Source: Actinoallomurus soli
GTDB taxonomy: Bacteria; Actinomycetota; Actinomycetes; Streptosporangiales; Streptosporangiaceae
Assembly (NCBI RefSeq): GCF_024055715.1
Contig: NZ_JAMXMV010000005.1
Span: forward strand, 1-64,000
Direction: 5' to 3'
DNA length: 64,000 nt
The notes under the pieces were generated by a model. The model saw only the letters and a program-made list of their open reading frames with translations, was not told the DNA's origin and did not search any database. Positions within the stretch are counted from its first letter, which is position 1. The number at the start of each line of letters is the position of its first letter. The position numbers and the translations under genes were made by a program. Shown here in pieces: positions 17,964-26,352 of this stretch.

Positions 17964-19454
17964 ATGTCCGAGATCGGCCGACGCGGGGGTTGTGCGGTGT
18001 TCACTGGGTTCGTCGGGTCGGGATCCGTTCGTTCAGGCCGCCGAGGCTCGGCCGGCCCGAAGGTCCGGTGGCCGGCCGTCGTCACGATCGCCGCCCTCGG
18101 TTCGGCCGCCGGGTGTTCCGGCGGCTCCCACGACAAGCATGGGCCGATGCCCGCGGTCACGGCACTGAAGCCGGTCGCCGCCCAGGTGCAGGACGCCGCG
18201 GCACGGGTGTGGCCGGAGTCCTCGAAGATCTGGCCCGGCACCGTGCTGAAGGACCGGCGGGTCATCCTCGGGGACGGCACCCGCGCGCGGATGGTCACCG
18301 TGGACGGCGTGACGGACCTGAGCCCGGCCGAGCTGCGCAAACGGAAGATCGACATCCCGCGCGGCGGGTCCTCCTACGCCCTCTGGGACGGGCATCCGGC
18401 CGTCGTCCTGAACGTCGCCGACCCCTCGTACCGGACGGACTCGGCGACGTCGGGGATGCCGCTGGCCGCCACGCTGTTCGCCGCCGCGACGGACGAGCTG
18501 TTCCACGCCACGCAGCAGAAATGGCGGGCGTGGAAGAAGGGCGGCGGGGAGCTGCGCGGCACGGACTTCCCGCTCGCCGTCACGCCCCGGCTCTACCGCG
18601 CGATGGCCTACAACGACCTGGTGGCCGCCTACACCACGCCCCAGCAGCGGAGCCGGCGGCTGGCCGGCGCGGCCTACTGGTGGTCGCGGTGGCAGAAGGA
18701 GTTCCCCGATGAGGTGAAGCGGGCCGCGGTCAGCGACATCGGCGACGGCGCGGCCGGCTACTTCGGCGCCGTCGCGATGGCGATGGCGATGGGCGCGAAG
18801 CGCGGCGACCTCGCGGCGATCCGCAAGTACACGCAGCTCAAGCCCCTGGACGGGACGGTCGACCCCGGCCAGGTCACCCTGGACGGGGAGAGCACGGCGC
18901 TGGGCGGCGTCGCCGGGCTCCTCCTCGACGAGACCCGCAAGGACTGGAAGCGGCAGGTCACCCAGGGCCGCAGGACCCCGGTGGACCTGCTGCTGACGGG
19001 AGTGACCCCTGCCGCCGAGCCGGCGTCGGACACGCTGCGGCAGGCCATCCAGAACATCCTCAGCAAGCTGAACACCGACCTGATCCCGCGGGTGACCCCG
19101 CTCGTCGCCGCGTACCGGGACACCTCCCACGCGCTCGTCCTCGTCCCGATGAACACGGCGGAGGGCGACCTCGACGCGGGCGGCTACTACGTCTCCCGCG
19201 AGGTCCCGTACGAGATCCTCGCCCGGCTCAACGGCACGTTCCGGCTGCCGAGCGGGACGCTCCAGGCGAAGGAGGCGTCCGTGTTCGTGGGAACGGTCGG
19301 CGGCCGCGCGTACCTGATCATTCCTCTCGGCGACGCGGGCACCAAGGGCCGGGAGTCGTCGAACCGCGTCGAGTTCGGCGGCGGGACCCTGACCGGTTCC
19401 TTCCAGGTGTCGCCGCGCCACGCCGACGGCCGCGAACAACTCGTCGCGCGCTGA
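17964..19454 (+). CDS. Uncharacterised putative lipoprotein
   Basis: About 496 residues; I do not recognise the family. A hydrophobic segment (WPAVVTIAALGSAAGC) ends in a lipobox-like AAGC followed by GGSHDK, so it is probably an anchored extracellular lipoprotein. The start is uncertain: ATG 17964 or GTG 17997. Notable blocks are LAATLFAAATDELFHATQQK, YWWSRWQKEFPDE and the C-terminal VSREVPYEILARLNGTFRLP. There are no Cys residues after the lipobox, which fits a surface location. An E-x-x-H-like pair (DELFH) is present but no HExxH, so I do not call it a protease. It stands alone between the inositol pair and a convergent channel-like gene. Confidence 0.65.
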   Translation: MSEIGRRGGCAVFTGFVGSGSVRSGRRGSAGPKVRWPAVVTIAALGSAAGCSGGSHDKHGPMPAVTALKPVAAQVQDAAARVWPESSKIWPGTVLKDRRVILGDGTRARMVTVDGVTDLSPAELRKRKIDIPRGGSSYALWDGHPAVVLNVADPSYRTDSATSGMPLAATLFAAATDELFHATQQKWRAWKKGGGELRGTDFPLAVTPRLYRAMAYNDLVAAYTTPQQRSRRLAGAAYWWSRWQKEFPDEVKRAAVSDIGDGAAGYFGAVAMAMAMGAKRGDLAAIRKYTQLKPLDGTVDPGQVTLDGESTALGGVAGLLLDETRKDWKRQVTQGRRTPVDLLLTGVTPAAEPASDTLRQAIQNILSKLNTDLIPRVTPLVAAYRDTSHALVLVPMNTAEGDLDAGGYYVSREVPYEILARLNGTFRLPSGTLQAKEASVFVGTVGGRAYLIIPLGDAGTKGRESSNRVEFGGGTLTGSFQVSPRHADGREQLVAR

Positions 19455-19470
19455 CCCGATCCCGCGGAGT

Positions 19471-21177
19471 TCAGCGCGGCGGCGGGGTGGGGCCGGTGGC
19501 GGGCGCGCCGATCGTACGGGCGCGGATGTGGCCGATGCCCGACCGGGTGGCCAGCACGACGAGCCGGTCCCCGGGGATCAGCAGGTAGCCGTCCTGGAAG
19601 TCCCAGTCGAAGCGGGGGCGGCCGCGGCGGCCGAGCGCGAGCACGCGGGCCTCGCCGGCGAGGTTCGCCTCCCGCAGCGGCCGGCCGTCGAGCTCGGAGC
19701 CCTCGCCGATCGGCATGTCGGCGATGAGCATGACGCTGCGGCCGACGGGGATCGTCCCGATGACCTGGCGTTCCATCATGGCGGCGGCGAACGCCGGGGC
19801 CGCGAGGAAGGACACGCTGCGCGACACAGGGATCTTGAAATTGCGGTGCACGCGCGCCGCCAGGTCGTCGTCGAACAGCCGGAGCACGACGCGGACGTTG
19901 TCGCGCAGGGCCCGGGCGTTCAGCCCGGCCTCGAGGTTGGTGATGTCGTCGCTCGTGACGGTGACGACGGATCGGCAGGTGCCGACCCACGCCGTGCGCA
20001 GGGTCTCGGTCCGGGTCGCGTCGCCGAACACGATCGGCAGCCCCAGCCGGCGGGCCAGCGGTACGCCGACGGCGTCCTCGTTCGCCTCGACGCAGACGAC
20101 GGGGACACCCAGGTCGTGCAGCTGTGACACGACGCGGAGGCCGACCTCGCCGAGGCCGACGACCACGACGTGCCCGCTGATCGGGTCGCGCAGCCGCTCG
20201 AGCGGCCCCGCCAGCCGGGCCCGGACGACCGCGTCGACGACCGCGGCGGTGATCGCGGGCACCAGCGCCAGGCTGCTCAGGGTGACGAACACCTGTGTCA
20301 CCTTGGCCGCTCCGCTGAGCCCAGGTTCGGGGTTCGCGGCGCCCGCGATGTCGAGGAGGACGAGGTAGAGCGAGTAGGTGAAGCCCTGCCCGTCGCTGAT
20401 GCTGAGGGCGGTGCTTCCCACGAGGATCAGCACGAGCAGGGCCACCGCCACCTGGAGCAGCCGCCTGCTGAGCAGCAGCCGCAGGCTGCGGGTGAGCCCG
20501 GACACCGGGCGGCTGGTCACCGGGGGACCGGCGAGGGACGTGCGCGACGTGCCGTCGGCGACCGCGAGCACCAGGTTCGCCCGGTCCTGGTCCACCGGCA
20601 GCAGGCGCGGCCTCCCGTCCGGCCCGCGGGTGTCCGCGAGCGCGCAGACGACGTTCCGTACGCGGTCGCTGCGGTGGGCGACGTAGAGGGTGCGGCCCGC
20701 GACGCGTACGTGGCTGGGCGGCAGGTCGCCGAGGGCGGCGGCCACGAACGACGGCGCGGCCACCGCGCCGTCGGACAGCACGGCGCAGTCCTTGAAGAGC
20801 GTGCGGATGCGGTTGCCCAGGGTGGTGTTCGACATCCGGACGACCAGCCGGATGTCGGGGTTGAGCTCCTGGACCCGCAGCGCGGCGTGGATGTTGCCGA
20901 CCTCGCTGTTGCTCACGAGGGCCACCGCGAGCGCGGATTCGACGTGCACGGCGCGGAACGTCTCGTCGTTCAGCTCCGCCGCCTCGTGCACCCGGACGCG
21001 AGGCAGCTCGCTGATCTGCGGCGCGTGGTTGCGCCTCCGGGTGGGCACGATGACCGTGACGTCCTGCAGGTATCGCGTTGACAGCTCGTCGGCCAGCCGG
21101 AAGGCGAGCGGCGTGTCACCGCAGATGATCAGGCGACCGCGAACGGGGCTCCGGAGGCGGGGGACGACCGTCGGCAC
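19471..21177 (-). CDS. Membrane protein with two TrkA-N (RCK-like) NAD-binding domains
   Basis: 568 residues, GTG start. Residues 13-135 form one Rossmann/TrkA-N domain (GRLIICGDTPLAFRLADEL). Two membrane segments follow at about 245-330 (LLQVAVALLVLILVGSTALS and VFVTLSSLALVPAITAAVV). A second TrkA-N domain begins at GHVVVVGLGEVGLRVVSQL, and a TrkA-C-like tail ends the protein (LIPGDRLVVLATRSG). The architecture resembles CASTOR/POLLUX-like and other two-TM channel proteins. The loop between the helices (YSLYLVLLDIAGAANPEPG) lacks the TVGYGD potassium filter, so ion selectivity, or channel function at all, is doubtful. It is convergent with the lipoprotein gene. Confidence 0.8.
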   Translation of the reverse strand: MPTVVPRLRSPVRGRLIICGDTPLAFRLADELSTRYLQDVTVIVPTRRRNHAPQISELPRVRVHEAAELNDETFRAVHVESALAVALVSNSEVGNIHAALRVQELNPDIRLVVRMSNTTLGNRIRTLFKDCAVLSDGAVAAPSFVAAALGDLPPSHVRVAGRTLYVAHRSDRVRNVVCALADTRGPDGRPRLLPVDQDRANLVLAVADGTSRTSLAGPPVTSRPVSGLTRSLRLLLSRRLLQVAVALLVLILVGSTALSISDGQGFTYSLYLVLLDIAGAANPEPGLSGAAKVTQVFVTLSSLALVPAITAAVVDAVVRARLAGPLERLRDPISGHVVVVGLGEVGLRVVSQLHDLGVPVVCVEANEDAVGVPLARRLGLPIVFGDATRTETLRTAWVGTCRSVVTVTSDDITNLEAGLNARALRDNVRVVLRLFDDDLAARVHRNFKIPVSRSVSFLAAPAFAAAMMERQVIGTIPVGRSVMLIADMPIGEGSELDGRPLREANLAGEARVLALGRRGRPRFDWDFQDGYLLIPGDRLVVLATRSGIGHIRARTIGAPATGPTPPPR

Positions 21178-21285
21178 GGCGTGATCTTAACGGTCGCCGC
21201 TCCGACGCTGTGTGTACGGACGCACGCAGCGCGGATCCGATGTGCGGTGGCCTTGCCGCCGCGGAGCCGACTCTCTAGTGTCCCG

Positions 21286-21299
21286 AGCAAGCGCTTGGC
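21286..21299. promoter_or_regulatory. CAAGCGCTTG operator, site 1
   Basis: AGCAAGCGCTTGGC matches the A-n-CAAG-n-n-CTTG-n-T type of TetR operator (as for mycobacterial KstR2) at all but the last position. It lies 22 bases before the NIPSNAP-like gene and is nearly identical to the site at 23223. Confidence 0.6.
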
Positions 21300-21320
21300 G
21301 ACGAACGACGGGAGCGGCGC

Positions 21321-22073
21321 ATGCGGCGAGGCGTCTGTCTGCTGGAAGAGGTCGAGTTCCATCCGATGAACTCCCGGCGGCCGCTGGAGTACCTCCGATG
21401 GCTCACCGCCTACAAGAGGGAGGACGAGGCGCTCGAATCCGGTCGGCACGTGCTCACCGAGGGACGGTCCATCCGCTCCCGCGACATCGACCTGGTCGGC
21501 GCGTTCTACGCCGTCGGCATCACCGGGCACCCGCAGTTCAAGGTCGTCACGCTGTGGGACTGCCACGGCGGCTGGGACGGCGGGTGGCGGCAGATGCTGG
21601 AGATCTACACCGGAGTCAAGGAGAACCTCTTCCTGTCCGACATCGACGACCTGCGCTTCACCGCGTACTCCCGGCCGCTCGGCGCCGCGCCGGGCGGCCC
21701 CGCGCTGGCCGACGCGACGGGCGCGGAGTTCTTCGTCCTGGAGAGCGCGCGGGTACGGCCGGGCGCGGCGCTCGACTACCTGGCGGCGGTCCGCGAGGAG
21801 CGCGTCCCACTGCTCGCCGACCACGGCCACCGCCCCGTCGGCCTGTACGAGGTGCTGCTGTGCGACACCGAGGTGGTCACCGTCTGGGCGACCGACCTGG
21901 ACTCCCACCTCGCGCTGCAGCGGTCCTACGACGCCGCGCTCGGGCTGGACGACGAGGTCGACGCCGACGAGCGCCTCCTCGCCTGGCGCAAGCGCGCCCG
22001 CGAGTTCCTCGACGGCACGTGGCGCGAGACGCTCCTGTCCCCGTACCCGGGCTCCCGCCTCGCGCCCGCCTGA
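21321..22073 (+). CDS. NIPSNAP-like dimeric alpha/beta-barrel protein, first gene of catabolic cluster
   Basis: 250 residues, ATG 21321. Two similar halves are visible, each of a ferredoxin-like alpha/beta type: about 1-120 (FKVVTLWDCHGGWDGGWRQM) and about 130-230 (EFFVLESARVRPGAALDYLA, then VVTVWATDLDSHLALQRSYD). This resembles NIPSNAP/EthD-like proteins, small binding or isomerase folds often found with aromatic or terpenoid catabolism genes. The family call is tentative. It shares a CAAGCGCTTG operator type with the divergent promoter at 23.2 kb, tying it to the oxygenase genes further right. A 31-bp repeat array follows its stop. Confidence 0.7.
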   Translation: MRRGVCLLEEVEFHPMNSRRPLEYLRWLTAYKREDEALESGRHVLTEGRSIRSRDIDLVGAFYAVGITGHPQFKVVTLWDCHGGWDGGWRQMLEIYTGVKENLFLSDIDDLRFTAYSRPLGAAPGGPALADATGAEFFVLESARVRPGAALDYLAAVREERVPLLADHGHRPVGLYEVLLCDTEVVTVWATDLDSHLALQRSYDAALGLDDEVDADERLLAWRKRAREFLDGTWRETLLSPYPGSRLAPA

Positions 22074-22079
22074 CCGGCC

Positions 22080-22310
22080 GGGTCCCCGCCTCGCGTCCGC
22101 TGGCGGGGCAGGTCCCCGCGTCGCACAGGCCTGGCGGGTCGGGTCCCCGCGTCGCGCCGGCCTGGCGGGTCGGGTCCCCGCGTCGCGCCGGCCTGGCGGG
22201 TCGGGTCCCCGCGTCGCGCCGGCCTGGCGGGTCGGGTCCCCGCGTCGCGCCGGCCTGGCGGGTCGGGTCCCCGCGTCGCACCGGCCTGATGGGTCAGGTC
22301 CCCGCCAGGC
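22080..22310. repeat. 31-bp tandem repeat array
   Basis: About seven to eight head-to-tail copies of a 31-bp unit (GGTCCCCGCGTCGCGCCGG followed by CCTGGCGGGTCG) fill the space between the converging genes 21321-22073 and 22294-23208. The central four copies (starting near 22141, 22172, 22203 and 22234) are identical; the outer ones are degenerate. There are no unique spacers, so it is not CRISPR. The reverse-strand reading of the array is an open frame only because 31-bp periodicity happens to lack stops. It may act as a terminator or be a slippage-prone minisatellite. Confidence 0.85.
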
Positions 22311-23208
22311 GCTCCACGACGGGGGCGAACGCGTCCAGGTCGGCCTCGTGGTGCAGGACGTAGTAGGAGACGCCGAGGTCGTCGCGCCAGCGGTGCAGCG
22401 CGTCGCAGACGGCCGGCGTGTCGCCGGTGAGGACCTGCGGGGTTCCGGACTGCGCGGCGGGATCGGCGGCGCTCCACGCCTCGGCCGTACGGTCCGGGCC
22501 GACCCGCAGCACCGACGTGCCCAGCTCGATCGCCGGGAACCGCGCCCCCGCCGCCTCCCGTACGATCTCCACCTTCCGCCGGAAGGCGCCGGGACCGCCG
22601 TCGCCGGTGTCCGGGCCGGAGCCGTCCGCCCGTACCCGCAGGGTGAGGTTGACGACGTCGGCCTCCCGGGCGGCCAGGCGCAGCATCCGCGGGCCCCCGC
22701 CGCCCAGGACCAGCGGCGGGTGCGGGCGCTGCACGGGCAGCGGCCGCTGCTCCAACCCGGTGACCGTGTAGTGCTCGCCGGCGAAGGAGCACGGGCCGCC
22801 GCGCCACAGCCCCTTGAGCACCTGGATTCCCTCGGCGAGGCGTGCGACGCGGGTGCCGGGCGGATCGAGCGGCAGCCCGGCGCCCGTGTAGTCCCCGGCC
22901 ATCCACCCGGTGCCGAGGCCGACCTCGAGCCGGCCGCCGGACAGCAGGTCGAGCGTCGCGGTCTCCTTGGCGAGCACGGCCGGATGCCGGAAGTCGTTGG
23001 CGAACACGAGGGTGCCGATCCGGAGCCGCGTGGTCGCGCACGCGGCGGCGGTCAGCGCGGCGATCGGCGCGAACCGGGGGCCGACGAGGTGGTCGGGGAC
23101 GAGGAGGACGTCGAAGCCGGAGTCCTCGAGCCGGCGGGCCTTGGCGGCCCACGCGGCGGCCGTGTCCGCGTCGCGGAGGACGGCGCCGAAACGGAACGGG
23201 CGCTGCAT
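22294..23208 (-). CDS. LLM-class F420-dependent oxidoreductase
   Basis: 304 residues, ATG 23208. It opens FRFGAVLRDADTAAAWAAKA; the luciferase-like barrel blocks follow: DVLLVPDHLVGPRFAPIAAL, RLRIGTLVFANDFRHPAVLA, KETATLDLLSGGRLEVGLGT, GW. The C-terminus has the DLGVSYYVLHHEADL segment. It matches the group of probable F420-dependent enzymes described from mycobacteria (MSMEG_2516-like). It would oxidise or reduce a small organic substrate using F420. It is divergent from the PhyH dioxygenase across a region with a perfect CAAGCGCTTG dyad. Confidence 0.88.
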   Translation of the reverse strand: MQRPFRFGAVLRDADTAAAWAAKARRLEDSGFDVLLVPDHLVGPRFAPIAALTAAACATTRLRIGTLVFANDFRHPAVLAKETATLDLLSGGRLEVGLGTGWMAGDYTGAGLPLDPPGTRVARLAEGIQVLKGLWRGGPCSFAGEHYTVTGLEQRPLPVQRPHPPLVLGGGGPRMLRLAAREADVVNLTLRVRADGSGPDTGDGGPGAFRRKVEIVREAAGARFPAIELGTSVLRVGPDRTAEAWSAADPAAQSGTPQVLTGDTPAVCDALHRWRDDLGVSYYVLHHEADLDAFAPVVERLAGT

Positions 23209-23222
23209 TCCTCCGAGCCTAT

Positions 23223-23236
23223 ACCAAGCGCTTGCT
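23223..23236. promoter_or_regulatory. CAAGCGCTTG operator, site 2 (divergent promoter)
   Basis: ACCAAGCGCTTGCT fits AnCAAGnnCTTGnT perfectly. It is placed 15 bases upstream of the LLM gene and 153 bases before the PhyH gene, so one TetR-type repressor could hold the whole set. No cognate tetR gene is adjacent. Confidence 0.65.
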
Positions 23237-23388
23237 CGCTGGAGAGTGAGCGTCTATCGTCGCGGCAGGACGGCGTCGCGGCGCCGCCGACCGAGCGTGC
23301 CGGCCCCGGCGTCCGGCGGCCGGGCGGGCGGTTCGTGGCGGCGGCGTCCGGCGGCCGAAGTCCGTGACGGCGACTCGAGGCGGTGGCG

Positions 23389-24162
23389 ATGGCTGCACCC
23401 GTACGGGACGTGACCGAGGACGAGGCCCGTTTCTTCCGCGACAACGGCTGGGTGCGGCTGCCCGGCCTGGTCGCCCCGGACCTCGCCGGACGGCTCCGGC
23501 GGCGGGCCCTCGACCGGCTGGCCGCGCGCCGCCGGACGGCGGGGAGCGGCCTGGTCGACCGGGCGTTCGGCCAGGACCGCGACATCGCCGAGCACGACGC
23601 GGAGTTCTGGGCGCTGGCCGCCTCGCCGGCCCTCGCCCGCGGCGCCGTACGGCTGCTGACCGGCGTCCAGCGGGTCCGCCTGCAGGTCACCAACCTGCTC
23701 GTGAAGGAGCCGGGGGAGCACGGGCGGACCGTCTTCCACCAGGACTTCCCCTGGATGCCGATGGACACCTCGGCGATGCTCACCGTGTGGCTGGCGCTGG
23801 CCGACGTGCCCGCCGACATGGGCTCCCTGCGGTTCTTCACCGGCTCGCACCGGTACGGCACCCTCGGCCGCACGTTCGTCCGGGAGGGTGACGACGCGCT
23901 CACCCGCCACCCGTGGCTGCGCGACCTGGAGTTGTCCCCTCCGCTCGATCTGGCGGCCGGCGACGCCACCGTGCACAGCGCGCTCACCGTCCACGGCGCG
24001 CCGCAGAACCGCCGCGACACACCGCGCCTGTCCTTCACCGCGACCTACTTCGACGCCGCCGCGCTCTACACCGGCGCGCCGTACGGCCAGACCGACGGGC
24101 TGGACCTGGAGGTCAACCGGCCCTTCGACCACCCCAAGTTCCCCCTCGTCCCGGTGGAGTGA
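23389..24162 (+). CDS. Phytanoyl-CoA dioxygenase (PhyH) family Fe(II)/2-oxoglutarate oxygenase
   Basis: 257 residues. ATG 23389 is preferred over GTG 23383 because the GAGG ribosome site lies at the right distance. Iron ligands: His117 and Asp119 (FHQDFPW) and His202 (VHGAPQN). The 2-oxoglutarate Arg is likely Arg213 (DTPRLSF). The opening TEDEARFFRDNGWVRLPG is the PhyH N-terminus. It should hydroxylate an unactivated carbon of a small substrate in the cytosol. It is first of a tightly packed run with the phosphotriesterase-like, P450 and SDR genes (1-base gap, then GTGA overlaps). Confidence 0.9.
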   Translation: MAAPVRDVTEDEARFFRDNGWVRLPGLVAPDLAGRLRRRALDRLAARRRTAGSGLVDRAFGQDRDIAEHDAEFWALAASPALARGAVRLLTGVQRVRLQVTNLLVKEPGEHGRTVFHQDFPWMPMDTSAMLTVWLALADVPADMGSLRFFTGSHRYGTLGRTFVREGDDALTRHPWLRDLELSPPLDLAAGDATVHSALTVHGAPQNRRDTPRLSFTATYFDAAALYTGAPYGQTDGLDLEVNRPFDHPKFPLVPVE

Positions 24163-24163
24163 C

Positions 24164-25126
24164 ATGGTGCAGACCGTCCGCGGCCCCGTGACCGACCCCG
24201 GGGCGACGCTGATGCACGAGCACATCTTCGGGCTCAGCCCCGAGATCCTGTGGAACTGGCCGGACCTCCCCGAAGGCTGGGACCTGGAGGAACGCGCCCG
24301 CGAGGCCGCCGGCAAGCTGAACGAGCTCAAGGCCGCCGGGATCGACACGATCGTCGACCTGACCGTCGTCGGCCTCGGCCGGTACGTCCCCGCCGTCCAG
24401 CGCGTGGCCGAGCGGACGGAGCTGAACATCGTCGTCGCGACCGGCCTGTACACCTACGACGCGCTGCCGCCGTACTTCGGCAACCGCGGGCCCGGCACGC
24501 TGTTCGGCGGCCCGGACCGGCTGGCCGAGTTCTTCGTCCGCGACATCACCGACGGCATCGGCCGTACGGGCGTGCGGGCGGGCATGCTCAAGTGCGCGAC
24601 CGGACGGCAGGGCATCACCCCCGGAGTGGAGCGGGTGATGCGCGCGGTCGCCGAGGCCCACCGCGCCACGGGCGTGCCGATCACCACTCACAGCGAGTCG
24701 GCCACCCGCAACGGGCTGGACCAGCAGAAGCTCCTCGCCGCCGAGGGCGTCGACCTGGGCCGCGTCGTCATCGGCCACGCCGGCGACTCCACCGACCTGG
24801 CCTACCTGGAGCAGCTCATCGAAGGTGGCTCGTACCTCGGCATGGACCGGTTCGGCATCGAGTTCACCTCCTTCGAGGACCGCGTCGCGACCGTCGCCGC
24901 GCTGTGCGAGCGCGGCCACGCCGGCCGGATGGTGCTCTCGCACGACTCGTACTGCTTCAACGACCGCTTCGATCCCGACGTCGTACGGCGGCGGCACCCG
25001 AACTACCACCTGCTGCACATCTCCCGCGACGTCCTGCCCGCCCTGCGCGAGCGCGGCGTCACCGAGGAGCAGATCCACCAGATGCTGGTCGACAACCCCC
25101 GGCGCATCCTGGGAGGCGGCTCGTGA
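24164..25126 (+). CDS. Phosphotriesterase-family metal hydrolase (probable lactonase)
   Basis: 320 residues, ATG 24164, one base after the upstream stop. The binuclear-metal TIM barrel ligands are all visible: His18 and His20 (HEHIFG), Lys143 (MLKCATG, the carboxylated lysine), His176 (TTHSE), His205 (IGHAGDST) and Asp261 (SHDSYCFND). These residues define the PTE family, most members of which are lactonases or esterases rather than phosphotriesterases. In this cluster it may open a lactone made by the oxygenases (inference). The C-terminal helix NPRRIL is intact. Confidence 0.9.
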   Translation: MVQTVRGPVTDPGATLMHEHIFGLSPEILWNWPDLPEGWDLEERAREAAGKLNELKAAGIDTIVDLTVVGLGRYVPAVQRVAERTELNIVVATGLYTYDALPPYFGNRGPGTLFGGPDRLAEFFVRDITDGIGRTGVRAGMLKCATGRQGITPGVERVMRAVAEAHRATGVPITTHSESATRNGLDQQKLLAAEGVDLGRVVIGHAGDSTDLAYLEQLIEGGSYLGMDRFGIEFTSFEDRVATVAALCERGHAGRMVLSHDSYCFNDRFDPDVVRRRHPNYHLLHISRDVLPALRERGVTEEQIHQMLVDNPRRILGGGS

Positions 25127-26352
25127 GCGGACCCGAGACGGCGACGGACTTCGACGTCACCGCCGACTGGCACGTCGCCGACCCGTACCCCTTCCTGGCC
25201 CGCCTGCGCCGCGATCGGCCGGTGTTCTGGAGCGACCACCTGCGCATGTGGGTGCTCACCCGCTACACCGACGTACGGGACGCGTACCGCGACCACCGCC
25301 GCTTCTCCTCGGTCGGCTCGCTCACCATCTCCCGTACGCTCACCGACGAGGTCAAGGAGTCGCTCGGCGAGCACCGGTCGTTCCTGGACGACTTCGCCGC
25401 CAACGTCGACCCGCCGCAGCACACCCGCATCCGCCGGGCCATCTCCCGCGCGTTCACGCCGCGCGCCGTCGCCCGGCTCGGAGAGGCGTTCGCGGCGCAG
25501 GTCGACGCGGTCCTGGACGCGGTCGTGCCCCGGGGACAGGCCGACTTCGTCGCGGACCTGGCGCATCCGCCGTCGGCCCGGCTGACCGCGGCGTTCATCG
25601 GCGTGCCGCCCGAGGACGAGGACCAGGTCAAGCGGTGGGTCTACTCCTGGTTCCAGCTCTTCCTGTCCCCGCAGCCGCCCGCACGCCAGCGCGACCTGGC
25701 GCAGGACTTCCTGAAGTACCTCGACTACGTCGATCGCCTCGTCACCGAACGCCGCGCCGAGCCCCGCGACGACTTCGCCGGGCTCATGGCGGAGCTCATC
25801 GACACCGGCCCGGACGGCCTGTCGCACCGGGAGGTCGTCGAGACCATCAGCGCGCTGCTGCTCGGCGGCAACGACACGGTCCCGAACGGTCTCGGCAACG
25901 CCGTCCACCGCATGCAGCGGGACCGCGCCTCCTGGGAGGCCGTCGTCGCCGACCCCGCGCTCATCCCCGGCCTGATCGAGGAGACGCTGCGCATCGACGG
26001 CGCCAGCCTCGGCAGCTTCCGCCGCACCACCGAGGACGTCACCCTGCACGGCGTCACGATCCCGGCGGGCGCGGAGGTCTTCCTGCACGCCGACTCCGCC
26101 GGCCACGACGAGACCGTGTTCCCCGACCCCGAGCGGTTCGACATCCACCGCGCGAACGCCCGCGACCACATGGTCTTCGGCTACGGCGTCCACCACTGCG
26201 TCGGCGCGGCGCTCGCCCGCCTCGAACTCCGCATCGCCCTGGAGCGCATCACCGCCCGCCTGCCCGGCCTGCGCCTCGTCCCGGACCAGGACATCGCCTA
26301 CCGCAAGAGCCTCGTCGGCCGCGGCCTCCCGAGCCTCCTGGTCGAGTGGTGA
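25123..26352 (+). CDS. Cytochrome P450
   Basis: 409 residues; GTG 25123 overlaps the previous stop by GTGA, so it is coupled. The heme-thiolate motif is FGYGVHHCVG with Cys359, the ExxR pair is at 286-289 (EETLR), and the PERF-type block is FPDPERFD. The I-helix motif is GGNDT (248-252), where most P450s have A-G-x-[DE]-T: a Gly replaces Ala but the Asp-Thr proton relay is kept. It is a soluble bacterial class I P450; no ferredoxin or reductase gene is nearby, so it borrows partners. Within the cluster it probably hydroxylates the same scaffold as the PhyH enzyme. Confidence 0.93.
   Translation: MSGPETATDFDVTADWHVADPYPFLARLRRDRPVFWSDHLRMWVLTRYTDVRDAYRDHRRFSSVGSLTISRTLTDEVKESLGEHRSFLDDFAANVDPPQHTRIRRAISRAFTPRAVARLGEAFAAQVDAVLDAVVPRGQADFVADLAHPPSARLTAAFIGVPPEDEDQVKRWVYSWFQLFLSPQPPARQRDLAQDFLKYLDYVDRLVTERRAEPRDDFAGLMAELIDTGPDGLSHREVVETISALLLGGNDTVPNGLGNAVHRMQRDRASWEAVVADPALIPGLIEETLRIDGASLGSFRRTTEDVTLHGVTIPAGAEVFLHADSAGHDETVFPDPERFDIHRANARDHMVFGYGVHHCVGAALARLELRIALERITARLPGLRLVPDQDIAYRKSLVGRGLPSLLVEW

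Noticed and set aside
19471-21177. Potassium channel with two RCK domains
   Set aside because: The selectivity filter is missing, so I describe it only as a TrkA-N membrane protein.
22080-22310. Tandem repeats as a CRISPR array
   Set aside because: Units are contiguous without unique spacers and no cas genes are near.
24250-25122. Fused P450 with a long N-terminal extension
   Set aside because: The extension is an out-of-frame reading of the phosphotriesterase gene; the P450 begins at GTG 25123 by a GTGA overlap.
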